Source: Litorilinea aerophila (GTDB taxonomy: Bacteria; Chloroflexota; Anaerolineae; Caldilineales; Caldilineaceae). Taken from it: a DNA stretch of 33,148 bases. A program made the translations under genes and the position numbers. Each line of letters begins with the position of its first letter. The first letter of the stretch is position 1. Below, in pieces: positions 7,500 to 14,906 of this stretch. A model generated the notes under the pieces. That model made no database searches. It saw only the letters and a list, made by a program, of their open reading frames with translations, and was not told the origin of the DNA. The stretch is taken from assembly GCA_945905745.1 (NCBI GenBank), contig CAMDQF010000031.1, positions 1 to 33,148 on the forward strand. The letters are read 5' to 3'.

Positions 7500-7945
7500 C
7501 TATTGTAGCTGTTCGGCGTCGAGGATATCTTGCGGACGACCAGAGGCGAGTTTTGCGGTAATGAGGTCCTGGCGGGAAATGAAGGAGACGGGAAGCCCGT
7601 CAAAATCGATTTGCAGGCGTCGTTGCCAGGCTTCTTCGAATGCTACTCCGGGGATTCCCATCAGAATATCCACCCGCACGGGCGGAACGCCCATCTGGTA
7701 GAAGTAGCCTTCTTCGGCAAAGTCGGCTTCTGTCAAATCGGAGAGGGGAGCGCCAAAGGCCCGCAACGCAGCGTAGCGTATACGGCGATCGCGTTCGACG
7801 CGTCTGTGCTGATCCACAAGTCCAGGTCTTTGGTAAAGCGGGGTTCGGCGTACTGGACAACCGCATAGCCGCCGATCACCAGATACCTAACGCTGTTGGC
7901 GTTGAAAAGTCTCAACAGATCGGTGAAGTCGGAGTTGACGAACAT
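7500..7945 (-). pseudogene. Nucleotidyltransferase-fold protein (AbiEii/DUF6036-like), frameshifted
   Basis: The gene is read from 7945 leftwards. The first part carries the nucleotidyltransferase signature GGYAVVQYAEPRFTKDLDLW (GG followed by DxD). The reading then shifts frame near 7775 and continues as AALRAFGAPLSDLTEADFAEEGYFYQMG to the stop at 7500. The cause is visible: the plus strand has GCGTAGCGTA at 7771-7780, and removing one 5-bp copy restores a continuous product of about 146 residues. Family members often act in toxin-antitoxin or abortive-infection pairs, here with the small upstream gene. It may be inactive, or switchable by repeat slippage. Confidence 0.75.
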
Positions 7946-8096
7946 CGAGACCTTTCACCCTTGCGTAGTGGACGACCAGCTCCCAGGCCGCGTTGAAACG
8001 CACCGTCGGTGGCTGGGCCTGCCAAAAACGGCGATCAAAGGAGCGGTCCAACTCGCTGATTTTTCCTTTTCGTTCCACAAAATCTGTGCGCTGCAT
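7887..8096 (-). CDS. Small conserved protein paired with the nucleotidyltransferase gene
   Basis: This 69-residue protein is rich in charged and aromatic residues (GKISELDRSFDRRFWQAQ, AAWELVVHYARVKGLDVRQLRLHRSV). Similar short proteins are commonly found directly upstream of DUF6036-like nucleotidyltransferases, from general familiarity, so it is probably the partner in a two-gene module. Its 3' end overlaps the start of that gene by 59 bp. A TATAAT box ends 6 nt before the ATG, implying a leaderless mRNA. It contains no cysteine, signal peptide or membrane segment, and its biochemical role is unknown. Confidence 0.65.
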   Translation of the reverse strand: MQRTDFVERKGKISELDRSFDRRFWQAQPPTVRFNAAWELVVHYARVKGLDVRQLRLHRSVETFQRQQR

Positions 8097-8102
8097 AGAA
8101 GA

Positions 8103-8132
8103 ATTATACTACCGTTACAGCGGTTTCGACAA
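8103..8132 (-). promoter_or_regulatory. Promoter for the small protein/nucleotidyltransferase pair
   Basis: On the minus strand TTGTCG (8127-8132) and TATAAT (8103-8108) are separated by 18 bp. Only 6 nt separate the -10 box from the ATG at 8096, so the transcript should be leaderless or nearly so. Confidence 0.6.
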
Positions 8133-8140
8133 AGCGATTG

Positions 8141-8252
8141 GTTGGGTGAATGGCCCGGGCGAGACATCGCGCACACGACCAACGCCGCCGGCCATTCATC
8201 CAACACACGGCGTATATTCGTCAATGTTGGGTTCTGGCGGGGCGACACTCCT
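8141..8252. repeat. Double-hairpin dispersed repeat, copy 2 (lacks the last arm)
   Basis: This is the direct-orientation partner of 7337-7481. GTTGGGTGAATGGC (8141-8154) pairs with GCCATTCATCCAAC (8191-8204). The 53-bp core at 8200-8252 is identical to copy 1, but the second hairpin lacks its right arm because the sequence changes after 8252. The stem differs from copy 1 by changes that keep pairing possible, and the loop between the arms is unrelated in sequence. Confidence 0.8.
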
Positions 8253-8289
8253 GTGTGAAGTAACAACTACTCAGGCCACGAGTCCAGTG

Positions 8290-8436
8290 AGCGCCGATTG
8301 AGTAGCCGTCAGAATCCTGCGGATTCTGCGTCTTCGAGGCGTATCGAAATCAAGCGAACGGGTCTACCCATTCTGATGGGTCACCCGCTTGGTTTCGATA
8401 CGGCTGGAAACAGCCCCAGCCTACTCAACCGGCGCT
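8290..8436. repeat. Multi-branched palindromic element (MITE-like repeat or structured RNA)
   Basis: A 16-bp closing stem (8290-8305 with 8421-8436, one mismatch) encloses three hairpins. They are CAGAATCC-TGC-GGATTCTG (8310-8328); a long stem 8340-8356/8386-8402 capped by ACCCAT-TCTG-ATGGGT (8366-8381); and GGCTG-GAAA-CAGCC (8402-8415), which has a GNRA tetraloop. It lies in an otherwise empty gap between 8253 and the promoter at 8444. The GTTTCGATACG and CTACTCAACC parts resemble palindromic intergenic repeats frequent in high-GC bacteria, so a mobile repeat is as likely as a functional RNA. Confidence 0.7.
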
Positions 8437-8441
8437 AGTCC

Positions 8442-8449
8442 TGTACAAT
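8442..8449 (+). promoter_or_regulatory. Putative -10 box upstream of the membrane protein gene
   Basis: TGTACAAT lies 6 bp after the palindromic element and about 41 bp before the GTG at 8491. No -35 match is visible at the expected distance, so the assignment is weak. Confidence 0.35.
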
Positions 8450-8490
8450 CATCCAAACAAAGTCCATTTTCCTGATACGGAGATTTTCCT

Positions 8491-9696
8491 GTGACACGCA
8501 ATCAAACGATCTGGGCCGTTTTGCTGGGTTTGCTGATCATCGCCAACGCCTGGCAGCCTATGGCCGATCACCCCGGCACGGACAACCTCTACGTCAGCCA
8601 GGCCGACGCCTTTTTGCAGGGCCGTCTGGACATCGCCGAATACGGATGGGACGCATCGGTGGTGGACAGTAAATTCTATGTGGCCTTCCCGCCCGTGCCA
8701 GCACTGCTGATTGCGCCGGTCGTGGCGCTTCTGGGGCCAGTCGCCACCGACACAACTGGGATTGCCCTGCTTCTTTTCATTCTGACACTGGCGGTCGTCT
8801 GGCAGATCCTGTCCCAACTGGGGGTTCCCGCCGATCAGCGCTTCTGGTCGCTACTGGCTTTCGGGATGGGCACACCGCTTTGGCACGCGGTGCAGGCGTC
8901 CAGCGGTGTCTGGTTCTTTGCCCATATCGTGGCGGCCTTCTTTCTCGTTCTGTCAATCCACGAAGCACTGGGGCGGGGACGCGGCTGGCTGACTGGCCTA
9001 TTCCTGGCCGGGGCGATGCTCAGTCGTCAGTTCACTCTCTTTGCGGGGATATTTCTGATCGTCGCGCTGTGGCAGAACGAAGCGCAGGCGAAAGGGGGAC
9101 GCTCCCGCTGGCTCAACTTGGCCGGCTTTTTGCTTCCGCTGGTCCTGGCTGGGGGCGGCTATCTCTGGCTGAATTACGCCCGTTTTGGCGATCCCCTGGA
9201 CACGGGCTACGCGGCTATGCGTCTGGGCGGAATTCTGCGCGACCGGGTGGCAGCCCACGGAGAGTTTAGCCCGGCCTATTTCTTATTCAATCTGAGTTAT
9301 CTGCTCTTTCAGGGCTTTCACATCAACTTCACTGCACCAGATCTGCTGGGCGGCATGGAAATGGATCCGTACGGCACGTCGATTCTGGCAGCCAGTCCAT
9401 TTGTGATCGCGGCCTTCTTCGCTGTACGGGATCGCCTGGTGTGGGCTGCATGGGTCAGCATTTTTCTGATGGCCTTTGCCACACTCTTCTACTACAACAA
9501 CGGCTGGATGCAGGTCAACGGCCAACGTTTCACCCTCGACTTCTGGCCGCTGCTGCTGGTTCCGCTGGCGCTGGGGCTGCGCCAGCAATTCGCTGCCAGA
9601 CAGAGCCGTCTCTGGCAGGGCGTGATTCTCTACGCCGTCTTCTTGAATGTGATCGCTCTGCTCCTGTTGCAGCCATTGAACGCTCTTTTGCACTAA
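8491..9696 (+). CDS. Multi-pass membrane protein, possibly a GT-C glycosyltransferase-like protein
   Basis: The protein has 401 residues and about ten hydrophobic segments. The first segment is followed by an acidic extracytoplasmic loop (QPMADHPGTDNLYVSQADAFLQG), as in the large lipid-linked GT-C glycosyltransferase superfamily, where an Asp in the first loop is catalytic. Further features are FAFGMGTPLWHAVQASSGVWF-type aromatic loops and GAMLSRQFTLFAG. The GTG start is supported by GGAG at 8479-8482 with 8-nt spacing. It stands alone, with repeats upstream and a remnant gene 41 bp downstream. The family call is by general topology only and the substrate is unknown. Confidence 0.75.
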   Translation: MTRNQTIWAVLLGLLIIANAWQPMADHPGTDNLYVSQADAFLQGRLDIAEYGWDASVVDSKFYVAFPPVPALLIAPVVALLGPVATDTTGIALLLFILTLAVVWQILSQLGVPADQRFWSLLAFGMGTPLWHAVQASSGVWFFAHIVAAFFLVLSIHEALGRGRGWLTGLFLAGAMLSRQFTLFAGIFLIVALWQNEAQAKGGRSRWLNLAGFLLPLVLAGGGYLWLNYARFGDPLDTGYAAMRLGGILRDRVAAHGEFSPAYFLFNLSYLLFQGFHINFTAPDLLGGMEMDPYGTSILAASPFVIAAFFAVRDRLVWAAWVSIFLMAFATLFYYNNGWMQVNGQRFTLDFWPLLLVPLALGLRQQFAARQSRLWQGVILYAVFLNVIALLLLQPLNALLH

Positions 9697-9737
9697 CCGC
9701 TGCCGCTCCAACGCTTCCCCACACCGGAGAACTGACA

Positions 9738-9995
9738 ATGCCCTCTCTCCCCGACCCCTACAGATGGAACGACTCGCTGGCTGGCGACTTCCTGTGGACC
9801 AAAACCAACTTCGGCGAGGCCGTGCCGGATGTGATGACAGATGTGGGTGTAGTTCTCTCCCACGCCGCGATTGTGGCGCGGGAATTGGGCATTCCCGCGG
9901 TGGTGGGGACGGGGGATGGCGACATACGGCTGCAAACCGGTGAGAAAGTACGCGTGGATGGACTAGCGGGAACGGTAACGAAAATCCCCCATTAA
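9738..9995 (+). pseudogene. PEP-utilising enzyme remnant: N- and C-terminal ends joined by an internal deletion
   Basis: The 85-residue reading frame starts like PEP synthase/PPDK-type or rifampicin-phosphotransferase-type proteins (RWNDSLAGDFLWTKTNFGEAVPDVMT). It then jumps to the C-terminal phosphohistidine swivelling domain (VLSHAAIVARELGIPAVVGTGDGDIRLQTGEKVRVDG). The hundreds of residues normally between these parts, including the ATP-grasp region, are missing. The catalytic His in LSHAAIVARE is kept. GGAGA at 9726 precedes the ATG at good spacing, so it may still be translated. I infer an in-frame deletion of a full-length gene; a small stand-alone swivelling protein is the alternative. 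Confidence 0.7.
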
Positions 9996-10016
9996 ACACG
10001 CGATTCCCCCGTAGCT

Positions 10017-10160
10017 GTGACCCATTCCGTCCCATCCCATTCCCAACGGGTCAACGCCATCAGCACCGCCACGGGACCCGCCCCGTCAGCAGCCCAGGAA
10101 TGGGTCACGGCGGACACGCGATGGGCGACCCATTCCTGGACCGATCGCGCGTTGACAGTC
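10017..10160. repeat. Left flanking repeat with mutually exclusive hairpins
   Basis: GTGACCCATTCC (10017-10028) is complementary to GGAATGGGTCAC (10097-10108). The overlapping CCAGGAATGGGT (10094-10105) is also complementary to ACCCATTCCTGG (10128-10139). The middle arm can therefore pair left or right, but not both. GTCAACGC (10050-10057) and GCGTTGAC (10149-10156) can form an enclosing stem. The same arrangement is preserved in the copy beginning at 11112. Confidence 0.75.
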
Positions 10161-10504
10161 CGATTGGTCCGATGTGTCTATCCGGGCAGGTCATCAGACG
10201 GGACGGCATGGGTCGCCCCTACCGAATCACATACACGATTTCCATATGACCAACCGATTGGTCCGATGTGTCTATCCGGGCAGGTCATCAGACGGGACGG
10301 AATGGGTCGCCCCTACCGAATCACATACACGATTTCTACATGACCAACCGATTGGTCCGATGTATCTATCCGGGCAGGTCATCAGACGGGACGGCATGGG
10401 TCGCCCCTACCGAATCACATACACGATTTCCACATGACCAACCGATTGGTCCGATGTATCTATCCGGGCCGGCCATCAGACGGGACGGCATGGGTCGCCC
10501 CTAC
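10161..10504. repeat. 94-bp tandem repeat array (three full copies and a partial fourth)
   Basis: CGATTGGTCCGATGT recurs at 10161, 10255, 10349 and 10443, giving an exact period of 94 bp. The fourth copy ends at about 10504, against the stop codon of the transposase gene. Three unit junctions contain the perfect hairpin GACCAA-CCGA-TTGGTC (10248-10263, 10342-10357, 10436-10451). The units differ by only a few bases, so the expansion is recent. The frame is open through the units, but the repeated peptide has no protein-like features. Confidence 0.9.
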
Positions 10505-10995
10505 GAAAGATTCTCTCGATCCGCGGCCCAATTCCGGGGATTGTCCTGAATGTACTGACGAATCGCTGCCAGTTCCCGATCATTGCGAATGATACGGTCG
10601 TGGAAGCTTCTCTGCCAGACAGACGCGTCCGGCGATTTACGTATTTGATTGATACGCCGGGCGGTGACCGCTTTGTACGCACCAACGATGGCGCTGACCG
10701 AACCACTGGCTGGCCCGCTGGTCTGTGCATCTGTTTGGGGTACGGGGCTGTTCCCCAGATGGTGCAGAATCCACAGAATTGCGTGGATGTGGTTGGGCAT
10801 GACCACCCATTCGTCCAGTGTCACAAACTCTGAATGGAGGGGAATCCGTTCCCAATAGGTCTCGGCCACCCGTTTCAACACCGGATCGTCAAAGATACAT
10901 AGGCGGTCGTGGGTGACAAATGTGACGAAGTAGGCGCCCGCTGTACGGTAATCGTATGTGGGATGGCGGAGTCTTCCTCTTTCCGGTCTACTCAT
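10501..10995 (-). CDS. REP-associated tyrosine transposase (RAYT, Y1/IS200-like)
   Basis: This 164-residue HUH single-strand transposase has the metal-binding HxH in VVMPNHIHAI, an N-terminal YDYRTAGAYFVTFVTHDR strand typical of the family, and a C-terminal helix with the candidate nucleophile Tyr in AIRQYIQDNPRNW. RAYTs process hairpin-containing REP sequences, which fits the hairpin-rich repeats on both sides. AAAGGAG lies 5 nt before ATG 10995, so that codon is preferred over the in-frame GTG at 11001, which nearly touches the Shine-Dalgarno. The gene looks intact; activity is not demonstrable from sequence. Confidence 0.88.
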   Translation of the reverse strand: MSRPERGRLRHPTYDYRTAGAYFVTFVTHDRLCIFDDPVLKRVAETYWERIPLHSEFVTLDEWVVMPNHIHAILWILHHLGNSPVPQTDAQTSGPASGSVSAIVGAYKAVTARRINQIRKSPDASVWQRSFHDRIIRNDRELAAIRQYIQDNPRNWAADRENLS

Positions 10996-11111
10996 TGACA
11001 CTCCTTTGCAATGAACAGGACACTTTTACAACCGTAAGCTATTGGGTAGAATATAGACGGTTTTCAAATTGACGTCAAGACGAAAACGAGGCAGCAGAAC
11101 TTTGCCGTAGG

Positions 11112-11371
11112 TGTGACCCATTCCGTCCCTTCACATTCCCTACGGGTCAACGCCATCAGCACCGCCACGGGACCCGCCCCGTCAGCAGCCCAGGAATGGG
11201 TCACGGCGGACACGCGATGGGCGACCCATTCCTGGACCGATCGCGCGTTGACAGTCCGATTGGTCCGATGTATCTATCCGAGCAGGTCATCAGACGGGAC
11301 GGCATGGGTCGCCCCTACCGAATCACATACACGATTTCCACATGACCAACCGATTGGTCCGATGTGTCTAT
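11112..11371. repeat. Right flanking repeat of the RAYT element
   Basis: This is a direct copy of 10017-10276, including the alternative hairpins, one 94-bp unit and the GACCAA-CCGA-TTGGTC junction hairpin (11344-11359). It breaks off at 11371 within the start of the next unit (after GATGTGTCTAT). The 110 bp between the transposase start and this repeat contain only its Shine-Dalgarno and AT-rich sequence. Confidence 0.85.
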
Positions 11372-11458
11372 GGAACGGCGATCAAATAAGTTGGTAAGCT
11401 GTGTGAACGTTTTGAGTGAATTTATTCTGAAGTTCATCAAGTTATTTAGTCGCCAATC

Positions 11459-11502
11459 CTATCGGGGTGGACCATCAGACAAGACGGAATGTGCCGCCCC
11501 TA
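11459..11502. repeat. Diverged partial 94-bp unit
   Basis: TATCGGGGTGGACCATCAGA and the following bases to CGCCCCTAC align with the middle of the 94-bp unit with several substitutions. It resumes almost exactly where the copy ending at 11371 stops. The intervening 87 bp (11372-11458) are AT-richer and unlike the repeat, as if inserted into it. The following 27 bp hold the Shine-Dalgarno of the next gene. Confidence 0.6.
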
Positions 11503-11529
11503 CTTTCCACCCATTCAGGAGAATACCCA

Positions 11530-12348
11530 ATGCCCAGACCCATCGACGCAATTATTTTTGATCTGGACGGCACTGTCTATCTGGGCGAGGATGCGCTGCC
11601 CGGCGCGGTGGAGGCGATTGCCGAGTTGCGGCGGCGGGGCAAGCGTACCCTATTTGTCAGCAACAAACCCCTCTCCCCACGCGCTGTCTATGCGGCCAAA
11701 CTGACCCGGCTGGGGATTCCCACCAACGAAAGGGAGGTCATCACATCGGCCTACGTCCTGGGCCGCCACCTGGCCAGCAGCGCGCCTCATCTGCGCCTCT
11801 ACGTGATCGGCGAAGAGAGCCTACGCGCCGAACTGCGCGGTTTCGGGTTGACGGTTGTGGACGAACTGATGGGCCAGAACCATCAGGAAGTCATCAACCC
11901 AACGGGCATTGATGCGGTCGTCGTCGCGCTGGACCGCACGCTGGACTACCGCAAGCTCAACACCGCGTATCAGGCGTTGAAAGCGGGGGCACATTTCTTT
12001 GCGACGAATCCGGACAGCACCTGCCCTATGCCCGGCGGCGACATCCCCGATGCCGGGGCAACAATTGCAGCGCTGGAACATCTGACCGGGCGACGGGTCG
12101 ACCTTCTGGCGGGCAAACCGTCGCCGTTGACGGTACAGGTAGCAGTGGCCGAGCTGGGCGTGGAGCCGTCCCGCTGCCTGATGGTGGGGGACCGGCTGGA
12201 TACGGATATCCGGATGGGCCGGGAGGCGGGAATGATGACGGCGGTGGTATTGAGTGGGGTGAGCAGTCGGGCCGACGCGGAGAGAATGACCGAGCCACCA
12301 GACTGGATCATTGACAATTTGGAGGGCTTACTAGCGCTGGAAATGTAA
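11530..12348 (+). CDS. HAD-superfamily hydrolase, NagD/phosphoglycolate phosphatase-like (IIA subfamily)
   Basis: This 272-residue cytosolic sugar-phosphate or nucleotide phosphatase shows HAD motif I DLDGTVYLG (nucleophile and acid Asp about residues 11 and 13), motif II in LFVSNKP, a C2a cap domain (about 85-190, with ATNPDSTCPMPGG), motif III Lys in LAGKPSP, and motif IV MVGDRLDTDI. AGGAG at 11517-11521 supports ATG 11530 rather than the longer open frame from 11467, whose start lies in repeat DNA. The substrate is uncertain; 2-phosphoglycolate, p-nitrophenyl-type or NMP substrates are known in this subfamily. It converges with the prenyl synthase gene, 87 bp away, and no strong terminator is visible between them. 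Confidence 0.9.
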   Translation: MPRPIDAIIFDLDGTVYLGEDALPGAVEAIAELRRRGKRTLFVSNKPLSPRAVYAAKLTRLGIPTNEREVITSAYVLGRHLASSAPHLRLYVIGEESLRAELRGFGLTVVDELMGQNHQEVINPTGIDAVVVALDRTLDYRKLNTAYQALKAGAHFFATNPDSTCPMPGGDIPDAGATIAALEHLTGRRVDLLAGKPSPLTVQVAVAELGVEPSRCLMVGDRLDTDIRMGREAGMMTAVVLSGVSSRADAERMTEPPDWIIDNLEGLLALEM

Positions 12349-12435
12349 GATTTCTGCCCTGATGTGTGACAAAAACAGCACGATTGCGAATGGGCGCCCT
12401 GATCCAAATGTTCAATCGGATAGAGGGTGCTCTTT

Positions 12436-13473
12436 CTATGCCCGGCGCAGCAGAAGATCGTCAGCCAGAGCGCGCAGTGGCGACGTAACCGCCTGGTCAC
12501 CCAGCGCCTCGGCCAGCGCGGATAGCCCGGCTTCGTGGTGGCTGTGCATCTGCTCCTCGGCAAAAGCCTGGGCATCGGAGGCCGCCAGCAGCGCGTAGAC
12601 ATCCGACAAATCAGACTCGTCCAGTGGTTGGGCAAGATGGTCGATTAGCTGGGGACCGACGGTTGGATGATTCAGGGCATAGAGCAGAGGCAGGCTCTTT
12701 TTGCGCCGCAAAATATCGTTGCCAGCGGCTTTGCCCGTCACCCCAGGATCGCCCCAAATCCCCAAAATGTCATCCTGAATCTGAAAAGCCAGGCCGAGAT
12801 GATGGCCAAAGCCATACAGTGCGTCGTCGGCCACTGGCGTGGCACCCCCAATCAACGCCCCAAGCGAAAGTGAAGTCGCCACCAGGGAGGCTGTCTTGCC
12901 TTCGATCATGCGCAGATAGTCCGCCACCTGCACGTGTGACTGAGTCTCGAACCACATATCCAGATGTTGACCTTCGGTGAGTGCTGCGCAACAGGCCGTA
13001 AAGCGACCCAGAGCCGCCACCACACGATCATCCGCCACACCAGCCTGCTTGCTGCGCAACAGACTGGCAAAGGCAAGGGTAAACATCCCGTCCCCCACAT
13101 TGATGGCCTGGGGCACACCGTAAATGGTCCAGAGGGTGGGCCGATGCCGACGGGTTTCGTCCCCATCTTCAATGTCGTCGTGGATGAGGGAAAAGTTGTG
13201 CAAAATCTCCACCGCGGCTGCGGCGGGCAGGGCCAAAGCCGGATCGCCACCGACGGCCTCACACGCCATCAGACAGAGCAGCGGGCGGATACGCTTACCT
13301 GTGCCAAACGCGCCCGGCTGAAACGACTCATCCACCCAGCCCATGTGGTAGTGCATCATCTGGTAATGGCGCCGGGCTGCATTGGATGGTGCGGAAAGCA
13401 CGACCCGCATCTCCGCCTCCAGACGGGGCAGCCACTTCTGGCCGAAAACATCCAATCCATTCTCTTCAGACAT
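12436..13473 (-). CDS. Polyprenyl diphosphate synthase, probably geranylgeranyl type
   Basis: This 345-residue trans-prenyltransferase condenses IPP with allylic diphosphates. The first aspartate-rich motif is DDIED (residues 99-103) in [21 protein letters not shown], and the second is [20 protein letters not shown] matches the KKS-type motif near the C-terminus. Phe94, five residues before the first Asp, is the position at which a bulky residue limits chains to C20 in type I GGPP synthases, so GGPP is the likely product. GGGGAG lies 5 nt before the ATG. The start overlaps the IPP isomerase stop by 8 bp, indicating a two-gene operon that supplies isoprenoid lipid or carotenoid precursors. Confidence 0.92.
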   Translation of the reverse strand: MSEENGLDVFGQKWLPRLEAEMRVVLSAPSNAARRHYQMMHYHMGWVDESFQPGAFGTGKRIRPLLCLMACEAVGGDPALALPAAAAVEILHNFSLIHDDIEDGDETRRHRPTLWTIYGVPQAINVGDGMFTLAFASLLRSKQAGVADDRVVAALGRFTACCAALTEGQHLDMWFETQSHVQVADYLRMIEGKTASLVATSLSLGALIGGATPVADDALYGFGHHLGLAFQIQDDILGIWGDPGVTGKAAGNDILRRKKSLPLLYALNHPTVGPQLIDHLAQPLDESDLSDVYALLAASDAQAFAEEQMHSHHEAGLSALAEALGDQAVTSPLRALADDLLLRRA

Positions 13474-14521
13474 TGGCTTCTCCCCTGGCTACCAGGACTC
13501 CGGGCCTCCGCAACCCATTCAGATCCGCCGCGCCGGAAGCAAACATGGCAATCCGCAGTTCTGCTTCCAAAATTTCAATCTCGTCTACCACTGCTTGCCG
13601 AGATTCCATCACCCGTTTCAAAAATGGGCCAGCCAGCCCCACCAAATCAGCGCCCATAGCCACGGCTTTGGCGATCTCTTGACCTGTGCGGATACCACCG
13701 CTGGCAATTAGCGGCAGACCGGGAGCCAACTCATCTCGCACAGAGGCCACCTGGCACAGAGATTCCGCCGTGGGGATGCCCCATTCACGAAAGGCCCCAG
13801 CCAGACGCCGCAGCCGCTCGGTTGGAGCGCGGTGCTTCTCCACCTCGCTCCAGGATGTGCCCCCCGCGCCGGCCACATCAATCGCACTTACGCCCGCATC
13901 GATCAGCCGTCGCGCCAGCCCAGCGCTAATGCCCCAGCCCACTTCTTTGGCGATCACTGGTGTCTGCAAACGGCGACAGACTTCCTCGATTCGGCTCAAC
14001 ACACCCTTCCAGTTGGTGTCCCCTTCCGGCTGCAACACCTCTTGCAGAGGGTTCAGATGGAGAATCAGCGCGTCGGCTTCCACCATCTCCACAGCCCGAC
14101 GGCACTCGTCCACCCCGTAGCCATAATTGAGCTGTACAGCGCCCAGATTGGCAAAGATCAGCGCATCGGGCGCATAGCGACGCACCGCAAAAGAGGCCGC
14201 GTCGCCTGGGTCTTCCAGGGCGGCCCGTTGGCTGCCCACCCCTAGAGCCACCCGTCGCTCCTGCACAGCCTCGGCCAGCCGCTGGTTGATCAGTCCGGCC
14301 CGCGCAGTCCCACCGGTCATCGAGCTGACGAGAATCGGCGCGGCCAGATGCCTGCCAAAGAGGGTGCTGCCCGTGTCAACTTCGTTCAAGTCCAATTCAG
14401 GCAGGGCCTGATGGACGAAACGATAATGCTCGAATCCATTGGTCAATTGGTGAAAATCCACATCCTCTTCCAGATTAATACGGATGTGATCAGCTTTGCG
14501 GTCACTGTGGGACAATGGCAT
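13466..14521 (-). CDS. fni: Type 2 isopentenyl-diphosphate delta-isomerase (FMN-dependent)
   Basis: This 351-residue TIM-barrel flavoenzyme interconverts IPP and DMAPP using reduced FMN. Family signatures in order are RKADHIRI near the N-terminus, [19 protein letters not shown], the glutamine/glutamate loop [15 protein letters not shown] (about 155-170), [19 protein letters not shown], and the FMN-phosphate loop SGGIRTG. The length is typical. ATG 14521 sits only about 2 nt after a GGGGGAG Shine-Dalgarno, while the in-frame TTG at 14515 has better spacing, so the true start may be two codons later. It is the first gene of the operon with the prenyl synthase, transcribed from the promoter at 14649-14677. 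Confidence 0.93.
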   Translation of the reverse strand: MPLSHSDRKADHIRINLEEDVDFHQLTNGFEHYRFVHQALPELDLNEVDTGSTLFGRHLAAPILVSSMTGGTARAGLINQRLAEAVQERRVALGVGSQRAALEDPGDAASFAVRRYAPDALIFANLGAVQLNYGYGVDECRRAVEMVEADALILHLNPLQEVLQPEGDTNWKGVLSRIEEVCRRLQTPVIAKEVGWGISAGLARRLIDAGVSAIDVAGAGGTSWSEVEKHRAPTERLRRLAGAFREWGIPTAESLCQVASVRDELAPGLPLIASGGIRTGQEIAKAVAMGADLVGLAGPFLKRVMESRQAVVDEIEILEAELRIAMFASGAADLNGLRRPGVLVARGEANV

Positions 14522-14648
14522 CTCCCCCTAATCATCTTTACCCAATTCCGACAGAGGATAACACGGGTTTGGTTCAAATCGCGTAACTTTCGCTCAATTC
14601 GTGTGTTAATGCTTTGAGAACAGACAGACACACGGGCATTCGTTCTGC

Positions 14649-14677
14649 ATTGTATAGTTGGCCTGTGGAATTTTCAA
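14649..14677 (-). promoter_or_regulatory. Promoter of the isoprenoid operon
   Basis: On the minus strand TTGAAA (14672-14677) and TACAAT (14649-14654) are exactly 17 bp apart, giving a 5' leader of about 120 nt before fni. It is back to back with the acpP promoter, with 47 bp between the two -35 boxes. Confidence 0.65.
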
Positions 14678-14724
14678 TATCCGCAGGGCGTTTGTGAATG
14701 GCGGAACTTTTCGCCCCTTTCGGT

Positions 14725-14753
14725 TTGACAGGCTACAGACCAATCGCTACAAT
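14725..14753 (+). promoter_or_regulatory. Promoter of acpP
   Basis: TTGACA (14725-14730) and TACAAT (14748-14753) are exactly 17 bp apart. Transcription should start near 14760, leaving a leader of roughly 147 nt before the ATG at 14907. I see no known riboswitch or clear hairpin in that leader. Confidence 0.8.
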
Positions 14754-14906
14754 GGAATCCGCTTTTCGTCCAGTCACTCGTTCTGTTCCGACACGAACAG
14801 CGGACAGCAAACCAAGATTCGCTGGTGCCGGCCTACGAACAGAGCGCATACATACAACCGTAGAGTACACAATCCGTTTTTTCATTTTTGTAAAGGGGAA
14901 CATCTA

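Larger units (their letters stand above)
10017..11371. mobile_element. REP-type element: RAYT transposase gene between long direct repeats
   Basis: Sequence from 10017 recurs in the same orientation from 11112, about 1.1 kb away, with few differences. Between them lie a 94-bp tandem array (10161-10504) and a REP-associated tyrosine transposase gene on the minus strand (10501-10995). Direct hairpin-containing ends and a Y1 transposase, with no terminal inverted repeats, fit the IS200/RAYT class. The outer limits are uncertain because repeat similarity, not a known end sequence, defines them. Confidence 0.7.

Noticed and set aside
10161-10504. CRISPR array
   Set aside because: The period is 94 bp and the whole unit is conserved. 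There are no unique spacers and no cas genes; a RAYT gene sits next to it.
10017-10549. Repeated peptide-coding frames across the 94-bp array
   Set aside because: The frame stays open only because the unit repeats. There is no start signal, the peptide is unlike any domain, and the sequence carries hairpins expected of REP DNA.
14565-14590. tRNA-like GGTTCAAATCGC T-arm motif
   Set aside because: No matching acceptor, D-arm or anticodon arm surrounds it, and it lies in the leader between the isoprenoid promoter and fni.
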